A stretch of DNA of 64,000 nt from assembly GCF_001625305.1 (NCBI RefSeq), contig NW_017802602.1, positions 1,389,359 through 1,453,358 on the forward strand. The letters are read 5' to 3'. Each line of letters begins with the position of its first letter. Positions within the stretch are counted from its first letter, which is position 1. Made by a program: the position numbers and the translations under genes. Source of the DNA: Branchiostoma belcheri. Its lineage: Eukaryota > Chordata > Leptocardii > Amphioxiformes > Branchiostomatidae. Of the stretch, positions 1 through 10,500 are shown piece by piece. The notes under the pieces were generated by a model that was not told where the DNA came from, searched no databases, and was given only the letters and a program-made list of their open reading frames with translations.

Positions 1-30
1 CCTATCCCTCGTGTGCCTTGGCGAGTCTCG

Positions 31-45
31 GGTGTGTGTGTGTGT

Positions 46-107
<62 letters not shown>
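31..107. repeat. GT dinucleotide microsatellite
   Basis: An almost pure (GT)n run with one interruption. It creates artefactual open frames of alternating Val and Cys on the plus strand. Confidence 0.95.
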
Positions 108-112
<5 letters not shown>

Positions 113-146
113 CTGAAAATATTACTACGGAATACAAACAGTTCAT

Positions 147-320
147 GGGGGTCGTTTGGCGTAGCGACAGAGTGCTCGGCTCGGAACCAAGAGGTCCCGG
201 GTTCGAGTCCTGACATGCCACCAATCTTGTGTCCTTGGGAAAGGCACTTTACACGACTTTACTCACTTCCCTCAGGGGAAAATGAGTATGGTATTGTCCC
301 GTGTTGGTGGCGCCATTAAT
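147..320 (+). mobile_element. tRNA-derived SINE, family 1 (MetaSINE-like body)
   Basis: The head has a Pol III A box (TGGCGTAGCGAC) and B box (GGTTCGAGTCC) with the tRNA-like string AACCAAGAGGTCCCGGGTTC. The body CCTTGGGAAAGGCACTTTAC and ACGACTTTACTCAC resembles, from memory, the conserved centre of MetaSINE elements. Not a real tRNA: the acceptor stem does not close. Confidence 0.75.
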
Positions 321-410
321 ATACGTTGAAAAAACTTGCAATTGAGTGTGCCGTCACCACGTCTTGTGACTACATGTTGGAATATGAAAAAAGAAAAGTT
401 CCTTGCTTAC

Positions 411-552
411 CAGACAGCTGGTCGATGGACCGCTTGAGAGAGGAGACGTCCTGTAGGAGAAAAGAAGTCTCCTGTTGAGCCGTGCTGAGTGGAGCAGCCC
501 TGGCGGACACCAACATCGCCACTAACACAGCAAACGGGAACAACCGCAACAT
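411..552 (-). CDS. Candidate first coding exon of a secreted protein, copy A
   Basis: ATG at 552-550 opens a signal peptide starting MLRLFPFAVLVAMLVSARA, with probable cleavage before APLSTAQQ. A short hydrophilic stretch follows (SFLLQDVSSLKRSIDQLSG), then a good donor GTAAGC at 410-405. The exon is 142 nt, so it ends with one nucleotide of a codon. Later exons must lie to the left of the window. I do not recognise the family. It is paired with a near-copy at 670-742 that has the same 5' leader and the same exit phase. Seen: ORF, donor, hydrophobic leader. Inferred: that it is transcribed. Confidence 0.45.
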
Positions 553-669
553 GCCGGCTCTTCTGTGGTCTAATGTGCAACAGTGAGGTTTCAGATGTTT
601 GAAGGCATCCAATACAACCCAATTACGTATACTGCCCCACGTTAGCAAAATTGAATCAGTATTTCATAC

Positions 670-742
670 CTTGGGCATTTATAACTGCAGAAACAAGCCC
701 CAAGAGCGCAAGGAACACAACAAACGGGAACAACCGTAACAT
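670..742 (-). CDS. Candidate first coding exon of a secreted protein, copy B
   Basis: ATG at 742-740 opens MLRLFPFVVFLALLGLVSA, a signal peptide very like copy A at 411-552. The donor GTATGA lies at 669-664. The coding part is 73 nt, also ending with one nucleotide of a codon, so it could splice to the same downstream exon as copy A. The leader just upstream of the ATG (about 743-770) nearly matches the leader of copy A (553-580). After the signal peptide only a few residues (VINAQ) precede the donor. Either tandem duplicate genes or alternative first exons would explain this. Confidence 0.42.
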
Positions 743-1080
743 GCCGGCTAGTCTGTGGTCTAATGTGCAACAATTTAATTCAATTCTTTGTTATCATACC
801 AAAATTGCAGACATACGTATAGAATTATAATGTTGCCTGAATGCCCCATCATTACGTTGAAAAAACACATAACATTACAAATTGCATCACATACATACGT
901 GAATATACACACTGATATGAACTGTACATTTGTGGGGTGGGGTGATAAAAAGCCTAAAAACACACCAAAAATAATCCAAAGCCCAAACCTCTTCTTGGAG
1001 AGTACCGTGTCCCAATATTACCAGCAATCACCTGTATGATGAGTTGGTTACACGATCCGGTAGTCGACCCGCTAGCTCAC

Positions 1081-1263
1081 CGACCCGTTTTGTGTTGTGG
1101 ACGGATTTCCAAGTAGATCCTTCGCTGGCAAAGTCGTAACCAACAACAGGGAAAGCAGTACTAGTATCCAGCAGGCAAGAAACTTTCCAATAGTCCAACG
1201 TTGATAGGGCCGGCTGTAGTTAGAAAACGCGGGTGCGAAGAATGTTGCAATCTTCCCAATCAA
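1081..1263 (-). CDS. Possible first exon encoding a signal-anchor protein
   Basis: An open 183-nt segment begins with ATG at 1263-1261 and runs to a plausible donor GTGAGC at 1080-1075. It encodes about 26 polar residues, then a hydrophobic segment (FLACWILVLLSLLLVTTL), then a polar stretch ending TTQNGS. That layout fits a type II membrane anchor such as the first exon of a Golgi enzyme, but no catalytic part is in the window. It could also be a chance ORF, since a SINE-like repeat starts close by at 1283. Confidence 0.2.
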
Positions 1264-1282
1264 CCTCTGCTTGGTCTGTTGG

Positions 1283-1445
1283 TGACACCGATTTACACGC
1301 CACTGGAAGGGGTTACAACCCTACGGACGGGATGTTAAGCTGGCGGCCCAGTGTTCGAGGAGTTTTAGAGCCGCACCAACAGCACTTAAGGAACCCTCTA
1401 CTCTTGTCGGAAAGACTACGGATTCGCTGGAAACTTGAGCCGTTT
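1283..1445 (+). mobile_element. SINE family 2 body fragment
   Basis: It contains CCACTGGAAGGGGTTACAAC and GGGATGTTAAGCTGGCGGCC. The same body appears at 45360-45465 (plus) and, reversed, at 12863-12935 and 54455-54520. Confidence 0.55.
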
Positions 1446-1645
1446 CGCAGCCTGTCCGTTCTCAACTAAAAAAGTTAGCCCATTGTGAGCATGTGATTAT
1501 TTTCGGATCCTTTGTTAAAACTAATCAAAACTGTAGAATGGTCTGAAATGAATTTCTGGCCTTGAAACGCCGCTGATTGAAGAGCAGGCAAGGGACTCAA
1601 ATTAGATTCGTGCAGAAGGTTAGACGTGTCCTAAAAATCCGGTAG

Positions 1646-1735
1646 GGTCGTGCGGCGTAGCGACTCTGAACCAAGAGGTCCCGAGTTCGAGTCCTAAATT
1701 GTCACCGATCTTGTGCCCTTGGGAGAGGCGCTTGT
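1646..1735 (+). mobile_element. SINE family 1, truncated copy
   Basis: It has the same head (ACCAAGAGGTCCCGAGTTCG) and the start of the body (TTGTGCCCTTGGGAGAGGCG), but breaks off shortly after. A deletion has shortened the A-box region. Confidence 0.65.
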
Positions 1736-1785
1736 TTTGTCGTACACAACTGTAATTTCAGTTAAACTGTTTAGTAATATATCGT

Positions 1786-2066
1786 GGGTTTGTGTGGCAT
1801 AAAGCGGTAGTATGTTCGGCTCTGAACCAAGAGGTCCCGGGTTCGAGTCCTACCTTGTCACCGAAGTTGTGTCCTTGGGAAACGCACTTAACACGACTTT
1901 CCTCACTTCACTTAGGTGAAAATGAATACCTAGCTTTGGCCAGGGACGTCCCTCGGATAGGATGGAGGTCCCGTGTTTGGGGAGAGCCACACCACACGCA
2001 CGTTTAAGAACCCACCGCACTAATCGAAAAGAGTGGGGGACCTTCCCGGTGTGAGTGGTTCAAACC
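1786..2066 (+). mobile_element. SINE family 1, longest copy
   Basis: The head begins GTTTGTGTGGCATAAAGCGG, the B box is GGTTCGAGTCC, and the body includes TTGGGAAACGCACTTAACAC. A 3' part continues to about 2066 (ACCTTCCCGGTGTGAGTGG). This is the most complete copy in the window. Confidence 0.7.
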
Positions 2067-2404
2067 TTACAGTCCGGTCTTACGCAGCTTGTACATGTAC
2101 GTACATGTACAAAACTGGTGTGTTACGCCTAAAGGCGGTTTACCGGTTATGCGAAACAAACAAACAAGCAAAACAAGAGTTATGCGACACAAACTTGTTT
2201 TAATTTTTTTATTCAACACTTCCAAAATTCTTTGTACAACTTCATAAGTTCTTTTCGATATCACAACCTTCCACACCTTTAACGATCATTCAAATATTCA
2301 ATATACAGAAAACAAACATGTACCTGAACACAAACCCCATGTGTAATACCCACCAGTGACACAAGATATATTTTTCTGTAGTCATAGGTGTAAATTGTCA
2401 AACA

Positions 2405-2680
2405 ACAAGATCCCATATCAAACATTATAATGTCACAATTGCACTACATCAGATGAATGTATTATTTGATATTATGCAGCATCATGTCTATACTTTGCAT
2501 GGTCACACAATTGTGCAATTTTCGGCCCACACTGAATATTTTGTCATGTGTATGTAGAGATAAGAACACAAAAAGCCATGGTAACAAAATAACAACTTTA
2601 GATGGTACTTATAATGAAACATATTCACTTTATAAATCACAAACAATATTCAACACAGTCACCAGATATCTTCACCATTT
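2405..2680 (+). repeat. Dispersed AT-rich repeat, copy 1
   Basis: It shares TGTCACAATTGCACTACA, GATGAATGTATTATT and TTCAACACAGTCACCAGATA with 4428-4600. Class unknown. Confidence 0.5.
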
Positions 2681-2903
2681 GTGATTACTCTAAACCTTTG
2701 TATCTTCACATAATATTATTTCAAAACACGTGAACGCATTTAAACAAGTTTAAATGTCTTGCACCCCAAAACACTGTCAGCTCCAATATATATAACGAAA
2801 ATTTGCAGCATGAAAAAAAAACATTTTTAACCAGCAGCAACAAATAAGGTTCAGATCACCTTAGTTTTTGATTCAAGAGTGTTTTTTAAACTTGGACGGA
2901 ACT

Positions 2904-2909
2904 TTTATT
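2904..2909 (-). other. Candidate polyadenylation signal AATAAA for the dynein gene
   Basis: Reading the minus strand downstream of TAA at 3283, the first AATAAA hexamer is at 2909-2904, about 374 nt after the stop. No nearer copy was seen. A second T-rich/A-rich hexamer candidate lies near 2205-2215. The choice is positional only. Confidence 0.3.
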
Positions 2910-2989
2910 ATAGGAATGACACTTAGAATATTTTTAAGGTCCACAATTCGTGTATAAGGCTGTAACCGGTTACATCTGGCTGAAACTGC

Positions 2990-3290
2990 CTATGGCCGGT
3001 TTTACGTGCTAACAGGTGGTAGTATCTGAATCAAATGGAAGGTTGCAAAGCAGTTGTGACCGGCTCCACCCAGTTCAATCCAGTTGGAACTGGTTGATTC
3101 CGCATTTAAAAGAAACACAGAAAATGAAACAGACCCTTTACATGGTTCAATCCGGTTGAAACAGGTTACAGTCGGTTTTACATTCTAACAGGTGGTAGTA
3201 GCTGAATCAGAGGAAAAGTTGCAAAGCAGTTGTGACCGGTTCTAACCAGCGCAATCTGGTAGGAGCCGGTTACGTCCGGTTTTTACACGG
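2990..3290. repeat. Tandem repeat in the dynein 3' untranslated region
   Basis: Two diverged copies of a unit of about 172 bp share the block CTAACAGGTGGTAGTA followed by GCAAAGCAGTTGTGACCGG (first at about 3010-3065, second at about 3184-3240). Degenerate CCGGTT-rich segments surround them. The last repeat segment runs right up to the dynein stop codon. Confidence 0.6.
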
Positions 3291-6200
3291 CGAGCAGCAG
3301 CGCCACGCCTGCCAGGACCCACTTTGCTGGCTTCTCCTTGGTTTTGAGGTTGAAGGTCCAGACGAAGGTGGGGCCGCGCTGGCGCGTCTTGTAGACGGGA
3401 CACTCGTACACGTTCTTGGTGTCCTGGCGGTCCACCGGGATGGCCTTGATGAAGATGACGGGCATGTTCGGGGTGAGCTCCTTCAGTCGGGAGTCTGCGA
3501 TCAGACCTGGGGAAGGGGAGCAAAAGGGTTGAAGTTATTATCTTTATTGCCTTATTCCAAATGTACATCAGCAGGGGGAGCACAAATGCTTTTCCCTTGA
3601 ATTGCGTACAATTTGCCAAAAACACTAAGAAGCAATACATCCAATCCAATAAAGTATATACAAAGACACATACAAAATCATCAAAATATACACAATGTTG
3701 CATCAGGTCATGTTATACAAGGTACACTGTAGATTCAAGACCAGGAAGGTGAGTTCTGTACTGAACTATGTGTATATTGGGACTACAGATAATGCAGGAA
3801 CTGTTAAAGGTAAGACTGAAGAAATTGTGGAACTAATGGCAGAATGCAAATATTTAAGTTGTCAGAGCTTCTTCAGATGGGAAAGGGTTGCTTTTTTCCT
3901 GTCTCGTAAGCCACAAACTACTGTAAGTTTGAGAGGAAATGGATGCAATAGTTTCATTTCATAAACTATATAGCAACAGTTTTTTTCTGAAGCATACGGC
4001 AAGATCGTTCATTGTGAGCTTTAGGCTGCAAATGGCATTTCATTGTTCTACCACCCTGATGAAGTTATTTTAGGACCTACCAGTCTGAGTGTCCCAGCGC
4101 GCTCCCTCCATGAACAGCCCATGGATGTACGAGCCCTCGCGGGGAGGCGAGCTGAAGTCCTCCCGGTTCTTCTTCGTGACGTCACACTGCAGACACATCT
4201 TGTCCAGCGGCCACTCGTTCTTACGGGCCATGCTCTGGGAGTGGATAAGATATTACAAAGATTAACGTAACATCACATTAACACAGATTAATGTAAACTC
4301 GTAACGTCACACTGCAGACACATCTTGTCCAACGGCCACTCGTTCTTACAGGCCATGCTCTGGGGGGGGACAGAAGAACAACCACAGATTTAGCATGTGT
4401 GGAAATGTGGATGTGAATTTTTAAAACAAAAAGATCCCCATATCTGGTATTGTGTCACAATTGCACTACAATTATTGCACTACAATTATTGCACTATAAT
4501 TCACAATGATGAATGTATTATTAATGATATTATGCCCATACTTTCGACATACCTTTGTAATAATAAACAATTCAACACAGTCACAAGATATCTTTTTATA
4601 GGCTCTATGGTACTAATAGGTTATTTATGGTATTCAATCATGTATTCTGTTTTATTCATGCATTTCATTACATTTTGTATTCTATTTCTAAATATGCATG
4701 ACTTTGTGCAAATAAAATAAACCATAAAAAAACAAAAACGAAACCAACAATAAATCAGCTTGGCCTATATTGGCTAAGACTCTTATGACGTTCTTGTTTT
4801 TACTTCAGTTCCCATTGTGAGTCATTTTGTACAGCTTTGTTTGACAGTGTGTTTCTCCTTTATGTTTGTATTGTAATGTTAATTTTATTTGCCATACAAC
4901 GATTGTATAAATCAGTCTTATTCAGCTTGTTTGTTCAGGCTGCGAAGCTGATTTTCTGAATAAAACTGTTAAACAAAAACATGTAGAATTTAAGCGCTGA
5001 GTGTTACCTGCATGATGGCAGTGAGGAAAGACTGCGGGTTGAAGAAGCCTCCCAGCCAGACCGCCGCGGGGAGGTTGAAGTCAGACGTCCACTGCTCGAG
5101 CTCCTTGATTCGCTGGAGCAGGTCGGCGTACCAGGCGGCCAGGCCGTTGAGCGACGGGTAGGCGCGCTTGGTCCACGAGTCCGGCACGTTGTCGAGGAAC
5201 AGCGCGTTGGAGAGGTCCTCCATGTCAGAGGTGATGGTCAGTTCTCCCTGTGGGGGGGGGGGGGTAATATAGAGAAGTTTATTGCAAAGTCATGCCCGAA
5301 GGCTAATTGCAAGTTACAAACATAAAAGTCTCGGACGTCCCAATTACTAAGTGCCTAATACCAGCCCAAAAGAGAACAAGAAATAGCCATGCCTTCAAGT
5401 ACACAGAGTTATCAACCAAGGATTGAGGTGTTCAAAAACTTGTTCTTTCCTAGAACTATTGCAGAGTGGAACTCACTGTCACCAAGTACAGTAGGGGCAT
5501 TATCATTAGATAGCTTTAAACAATGTTTTGAGTTCGATGTTCAAGGGTGTAACAAGTCGTTCGGTGTAATGAAGCCAGATGCTGAGTGCCTGCAAAGCTG
5601 GTGTGTTATGCCGAAAGGCGGTTATACCCGCTATACAGATACAGATATTGTACAAACCTTGAGTCCGAGATCCAGTTCCTTGAGTGAGCGTCGGATCTCC
5701 TTAGTGAGCATGTTCATGCGTTCGCACTCCTGGAACGCGACGACCACGTACGGCGTGCGCTCCTCCGCCTTCGCCATGATCTCCGCCATGTTGAACTCCT
5801 CCGGAAGCTTCTCCACGATCTCGTCAAGCACGCCTTTCACCTGTCAATCAATTAATCAATCAATAAATCAGTTAGTCAATCAATTGGTTTGTTAGTTTGG
5901 TCGGGATTTCCACCATATGCAGTAGAATAACTGATCCTACCACTGTCATGTCTTTTCCCATTTCTGCACCCTGTAAAAGACAAGATGACAGTACTACCAA
6001 TTATATTAAGCAATATTTGTACAACATGCCAAAAACAGTTGCTTAAGCAACTGGATATAATTTTGGAAACCGTATCTTATTACCTGGATGACTTTCACCA
6101 ACGTAATTTTTGCGATATTTTAAAACACTTTATTCACAAAGAATAGTAAATGTTCAGTTCCGGGCTGACCTTCTCCTCCCTGGTAGCTCCTGCCCCTCCC

Positions 6201-7559
6201 CCTGCCCCGGCATCGCGAGGCTGCATCTCCAGGACAGTCTGGAACAGCTTCTCCGACGTGGTGGTCAGGAACCCGATCTCCGCGTTCGGGTGCAGGCCGT
6301 ACAGATACGGACTCTCGGGAGGCAAAACGTCGTCGATGTACTGGTGGTAGGCGTTGTAGTCAGAGTTTGGAGGCACGGGGAAACCCGGGGCCAGCGATAG
6401 CTCTCCGTCAAGCTGTGAGATGGAAGAAAGGAAGGAATGAATGAACGAGTGAATGAATGGCTGTAGACCGTTCAGGTACGGGCTCTCTGGAGGCAAAACG
6501 TCGTCGATGTATTGGTGGTAGGCATTGTAGTCAGAGTTGGGAGGCACGGGGAAAACCGGGAGCCAGCGACAACTCACCATCAAGCTGTGGGATAGAAGGA
6601 AGGAAAGAATGGATGAGTGAAGGGGTGCAGACCGTACAGGTACGGGCTCTCGGGCGGCAGCACGTCGTCGATGTACTGGTGGTAGGCGTTGTAGTCCGAG
6701 TTGGGAGGGACGGGGAAACCCGGGGCCAGCGACAACTCTCCATCAAGCTGTGGGAAGGAGGGAAGGAAGGAAGGAATGAGTGAATGGGTGGAGACCGTAC
6801 AGGTACGGGCTCACAGGCGGCAAAACGTCGTCAATGTACTGGTGGTAGGCGTTGTAGTCGGAGTTGGGAGGCACGGGGAAACCCGGGGCCAGCGATAACT
6901 CTCCATCAAGCTAAAAGATAAGAAAGCAGCGGTTTGGATATCTAAGTACTAATAAGATCTAGATGCCAAATTTGAAAGTAAACAGTTGCTCATTTCTTCT
7001 TGCAAGGCCAGGCATTCAGGAAGTCAGCTACAATCTACTATCCACTTTTATTGGTGACTGAACTCAAAGGCTATTGGACAGATTTTGAATGAATGAATGA
7101 ATGAATGAATGAATGAATGAATGAATGAATGAATGAATGAATGAATGAATGAAATCAATGAATGAATGAATGAATGAATGAATGAATGAATGAATGAATG
7201 AATGAATGAATGAATGAATGAATGAATGAATGAATGAATGAATGAATGAATGAATGAATGAATGAATGAATGGATGATTGAATGGATGAATGGATGGCTG
7301 AATGAACTTTTATTGCTTGAAAATCATACACTGTAAGATGTGTGGCAGTAAATCTACAAGGCCACAAGGCTAATATTTTAATGTTTTAATCTTAATGATG
7401 TAAGAAATAAAAAGAAATCTTAAAAAGGAAGTTGCTGACCATATCAGGGTGTAGATATTCCTCCAGGTAAGTCCTGCAGAGTTTGCGGTCCCAGTCGTCA
7501 GTGATGTGTCCTCCGTACATGATCTCACCAAACAGGTAACGCAGGTCCTCCCAGGGAAC
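3283..7559 (-). CDS. DNAH9/11/17: Dynein heavy chain C-terminal domain and stop, six exons
   Basis: Exons in coding order: 7440-7559, 6170-6412, 5658-5840, 5008-5247, 4081-4234, 3283-3506. The region folds as the dynein C-terminal cap on the ring. Recognisable pieces are [40 protein letters not shown], the [19 protein letters not shown] element in exon 5008, [31 protein letters not shown] and [18 protein letters not shown] Gly/Ala-rich loop ([15 protein letters not shown]) sits at the end of exon 6170. TAA is at 3283-3285. Exon 5658 uses the weak donor GTTTGT, directly beside a LINE 3' end. Copies of exon starts lie upstream of 6412 (three) and 4234 (one). Confidence 0.97.
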
Positions 7560-10500
7560 CTATGGGGACAGAAATCAGTCTTTAATTTAACTTGCTTTTT
7601 ATTTCATTGGTTTGATTGGGATTAATATGTATGACAGTCAAGCATCTACATGTACCATTAGCCCTCAGGTACTGTTGTAGTTGTAGAGCAAATCATGACA
7701 CATTCATAATCATATGCATTGGTTATGGTGACCAGCCCCTCCAGCTCTGTCCTGCTACATAATGTAACCCTACACCACAGGGTGTCTGCTACAGCACCAG
7801 TAATACCATGGTGACAGACGTCTGGTCCAGGTCATTGACCTTTATATAATATGTGTTTGGAAAAGAAGAGAAAAACATACAAAAAAAGTAGAAAGGTAAC
7901 AAGCAAAATATATGCATCATGTTTACCTTCATATGGAGAAGAAGAAGAGGAAGAAGGAGCAGAAACTGAGCAAAAACAAATTGAATGTTTTCCTTCGGTA
8001 AACATAAAAAACAGTAATGCTTCCAGCCCCACCTTAGCGTTGGCCTCCAGGTAGTTGTATAGCACCATGGCTGAGATGGTGAGGTCTCCAGTGTATTACA
8101 GCCAAGCATCATGTACTATTAGCCCCCAGGTACTGTTGCAGTAATACTAGACACTAGAGCCCCTAAAAACAGTAACGTTTCTAGCCAAACCTTAGCGTTG
8201 GCCTCCAGGTAGTTGTAGAGCACCATGGCTGAGATGGTGAGGTCTCCAGTGTTGAAGGGGTACGGACGGTTCCAGCCCTGAGGCCCGAACTTCAGCCGCT
8301 CACCCACCACCGCGTGGAAGTAGCAGATGGCGAACAGGATGCACTTGAACTCGCTCTCACGGGCGCACATCTCCAAAGTTTCCTAAAAAGGACAGTCAAG
8401 CATGTTTTGATTGGTCAATTGATTCTGAGTTGTCAATTCTCATTGGTCAACTCATCTGGCAAAAATACATTTAAGTGTAAATCGTCTTTTGACTCTGATT
8501 GGTTTATCCCTCTGAGTTTTAAATTGAGAACTTTCTCAGTTCTCAATTTGGCTTGGTCAATCGTTTTAGTTAATTCTCAATTGGTCAGCCAAAACTGTGA
8601 CTGGAAGTTACCTTTTAACTAAAGGTCACTTTGTAGAAGTTAGACTAAGTACTATCAACTCAGCTGAATTTATGTGCAAAAAGCATTCGTGCAGTGAATT
8701 TTTATGTACATGTATGACTGACTGTCAGACTGCATGACAGCTATCATTTCAGTAATTAAATCTAATTTCCCTTAACGAACCTGGTTGAAGTTGTTGAATG
8801 CCTTGTGCAGGTTGGCCTGGATGCCAGTGGGCGGCTCGTTGGTGATTTTGATGGAGGATTCCAGGATGCCCTGTGGGATGATGTGGGAGTCGGCGGATGC
8901 GGCTGGCTCGGCCGAGATGAAGACGCGATACGCCTCGTTGCTGCCCACACTGTACTTTTCCAGCTTCTTCTCCAGGGTGCCCAGCCACTTCGCCACAAGA
9001 TGGACGTTCTACGGTTTGAAAAAGAATGGAAAAAGGTCAATTTTACACCAAATATCTGACAAAATCCTAGCGTCGTGCCTTCTGAAGCTTGTGGGAGTTT
9101 GAATACTAGGTTTTGTATGCTATCCAGTCAGTTGATGTGTACAATGGCAGGCACCAAGTATAGTTGGGGCATCATAACCAGCTCAGCTTTAAATTTATCA
9201 AAAGCAACACTTGCAGTTAGGTGTGCAGTTGACTGTAACAGGTCTTTCGACACAATAATAGCCAGTTGCCACTATACCGCATGCCTGCAAAGCTGATGTG
9301 TTACACTAAAGGGTGGATATACATGTACCTGAGCTATACAGATACAGAAGCTTGTGTGTTACACCGAAAGACGGTTATACCAATACAGAAGCTGGTGTGT
9401 TACACCGAAAGACGGTTATACCAATACAGAAGCTGGGGTGTTACTTCGAAGGGTGGTTTTACCAGCAGCATATACAGAATGATACGGAAGATGAAGGGGA
9501 AGAATTAAACAAACAAACAAGCAAACAAACAAACAAACGAACCTGCAGGATGACCCAGTGCCCCTCCACGGCAGCCAGGTCCAGCGCCTGTTCCGCCACG
9601 ATCTCCTGACCTTGGCCCAAGGACACGTTGTGGAAGTTCCGGTTGTCGAAGGTGAAGCCGATCTTCTTCCCGTGCGCCTCGACGTCCTTGAGAGGGTCTA
9701 CGCCCGGTGACAGGATGAAGAACATGGGGGTCTCCGGGCCGCTCTCCTCGTAGGACTTGGCGAACTCGATGCTGCGTCCCTCTACGTACTGCGTGCCAAG
9801 CTTCTCTTCCACATAGTTCCTGAGGTAAACAGCACCAAGTTAACTTTTTTCTTATTAGTTTTGTTTATTGCAACAACTGACAGACCACAGGCTGAATTGT
9901 GTGTTCTTACAGTACATACATAGTTACATACGGAAATATAAGGCAAACAGATGCTGTAGCCCTCCACGTACTGGGTTCCCAGCTTCTCTTCTACATAGTT
10001 CCTGCTAGTGGTGCATACCGGTTCACTGGACTTGGATCCGGACTTGTAAAAATGTTTAGGTTCAAGTCCAAAAAAACCTAAAAGTCAAGAACCGAGTCCG
10101 GACTTATTACCATAAAAGACCATTTCACATACCCCTTTTCTTTTTAAACCACCTAAAACCTTCCGTAGATTCCAAAATCTTTGCTACAAAATGAAGAAAA
10201 CATTGCCATTGGGCATCGTCAAGTACCAGCCTCCATGTTATGTGGCCAAAGTTTCACCCAGACAACATTGCAAGGTTGCTAACATGCAATTTTGTATATG
10301 CCATGGGTTTAGGTCCGGACTTAAGTCCGGACCTGAACCTAAACCTCTGGACTTGAATCCGGACCTGAACCTGAAATTGGGTTTAGGTATGCATCACTAG
10401 TTCCTGCAAGGGTAAAATCAAAGCCAAGTTAATTTGACAGAAGCCTATACAGGATGAAGAACATGGGGGTCTCCGGGCCGCTCTCCTCGTAAGACTTGGC

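Larger units (their letters stand above)
2070..2990. other. 3' flank of the dynein gene, no gene seen
   Basis: Mostly AT-rich sequence. It holds a short palindrome around 2090-2110 (TGTACATGTACGTACATGTACA-like; positions only approximate), a degenerate LINE-tail fragment at 2115-2165, and a dispersed repeat at 2405-2680 that recurs at 4428-4600. No credible coding exon was found. Confidence 0.5.

Noticed and set aside
147..230. Functional tRNA genes at A-box/B-box sequences (147, 1646, 1786, 25047, 53805, 61755)
   Set aside because: Acceptor stems do not pair and each is followed by the shared SINE body; they are SINE promoters.
11..319. Val/Cys-rich plus-strand frame of 102 codons
   Set aside because: Translation of a GT microsatellite and part of a SINE.
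3561..3964. Small plus-strand frames in the last dynein intron
   Set aside because: No splice or family signal, AT-rich composition, and no similarity to anything I know.
7155..7367. 70-codon frame rich in Ser-Phe-Ile-His
   Set aside because: Translation of the GAAT microsatellite.
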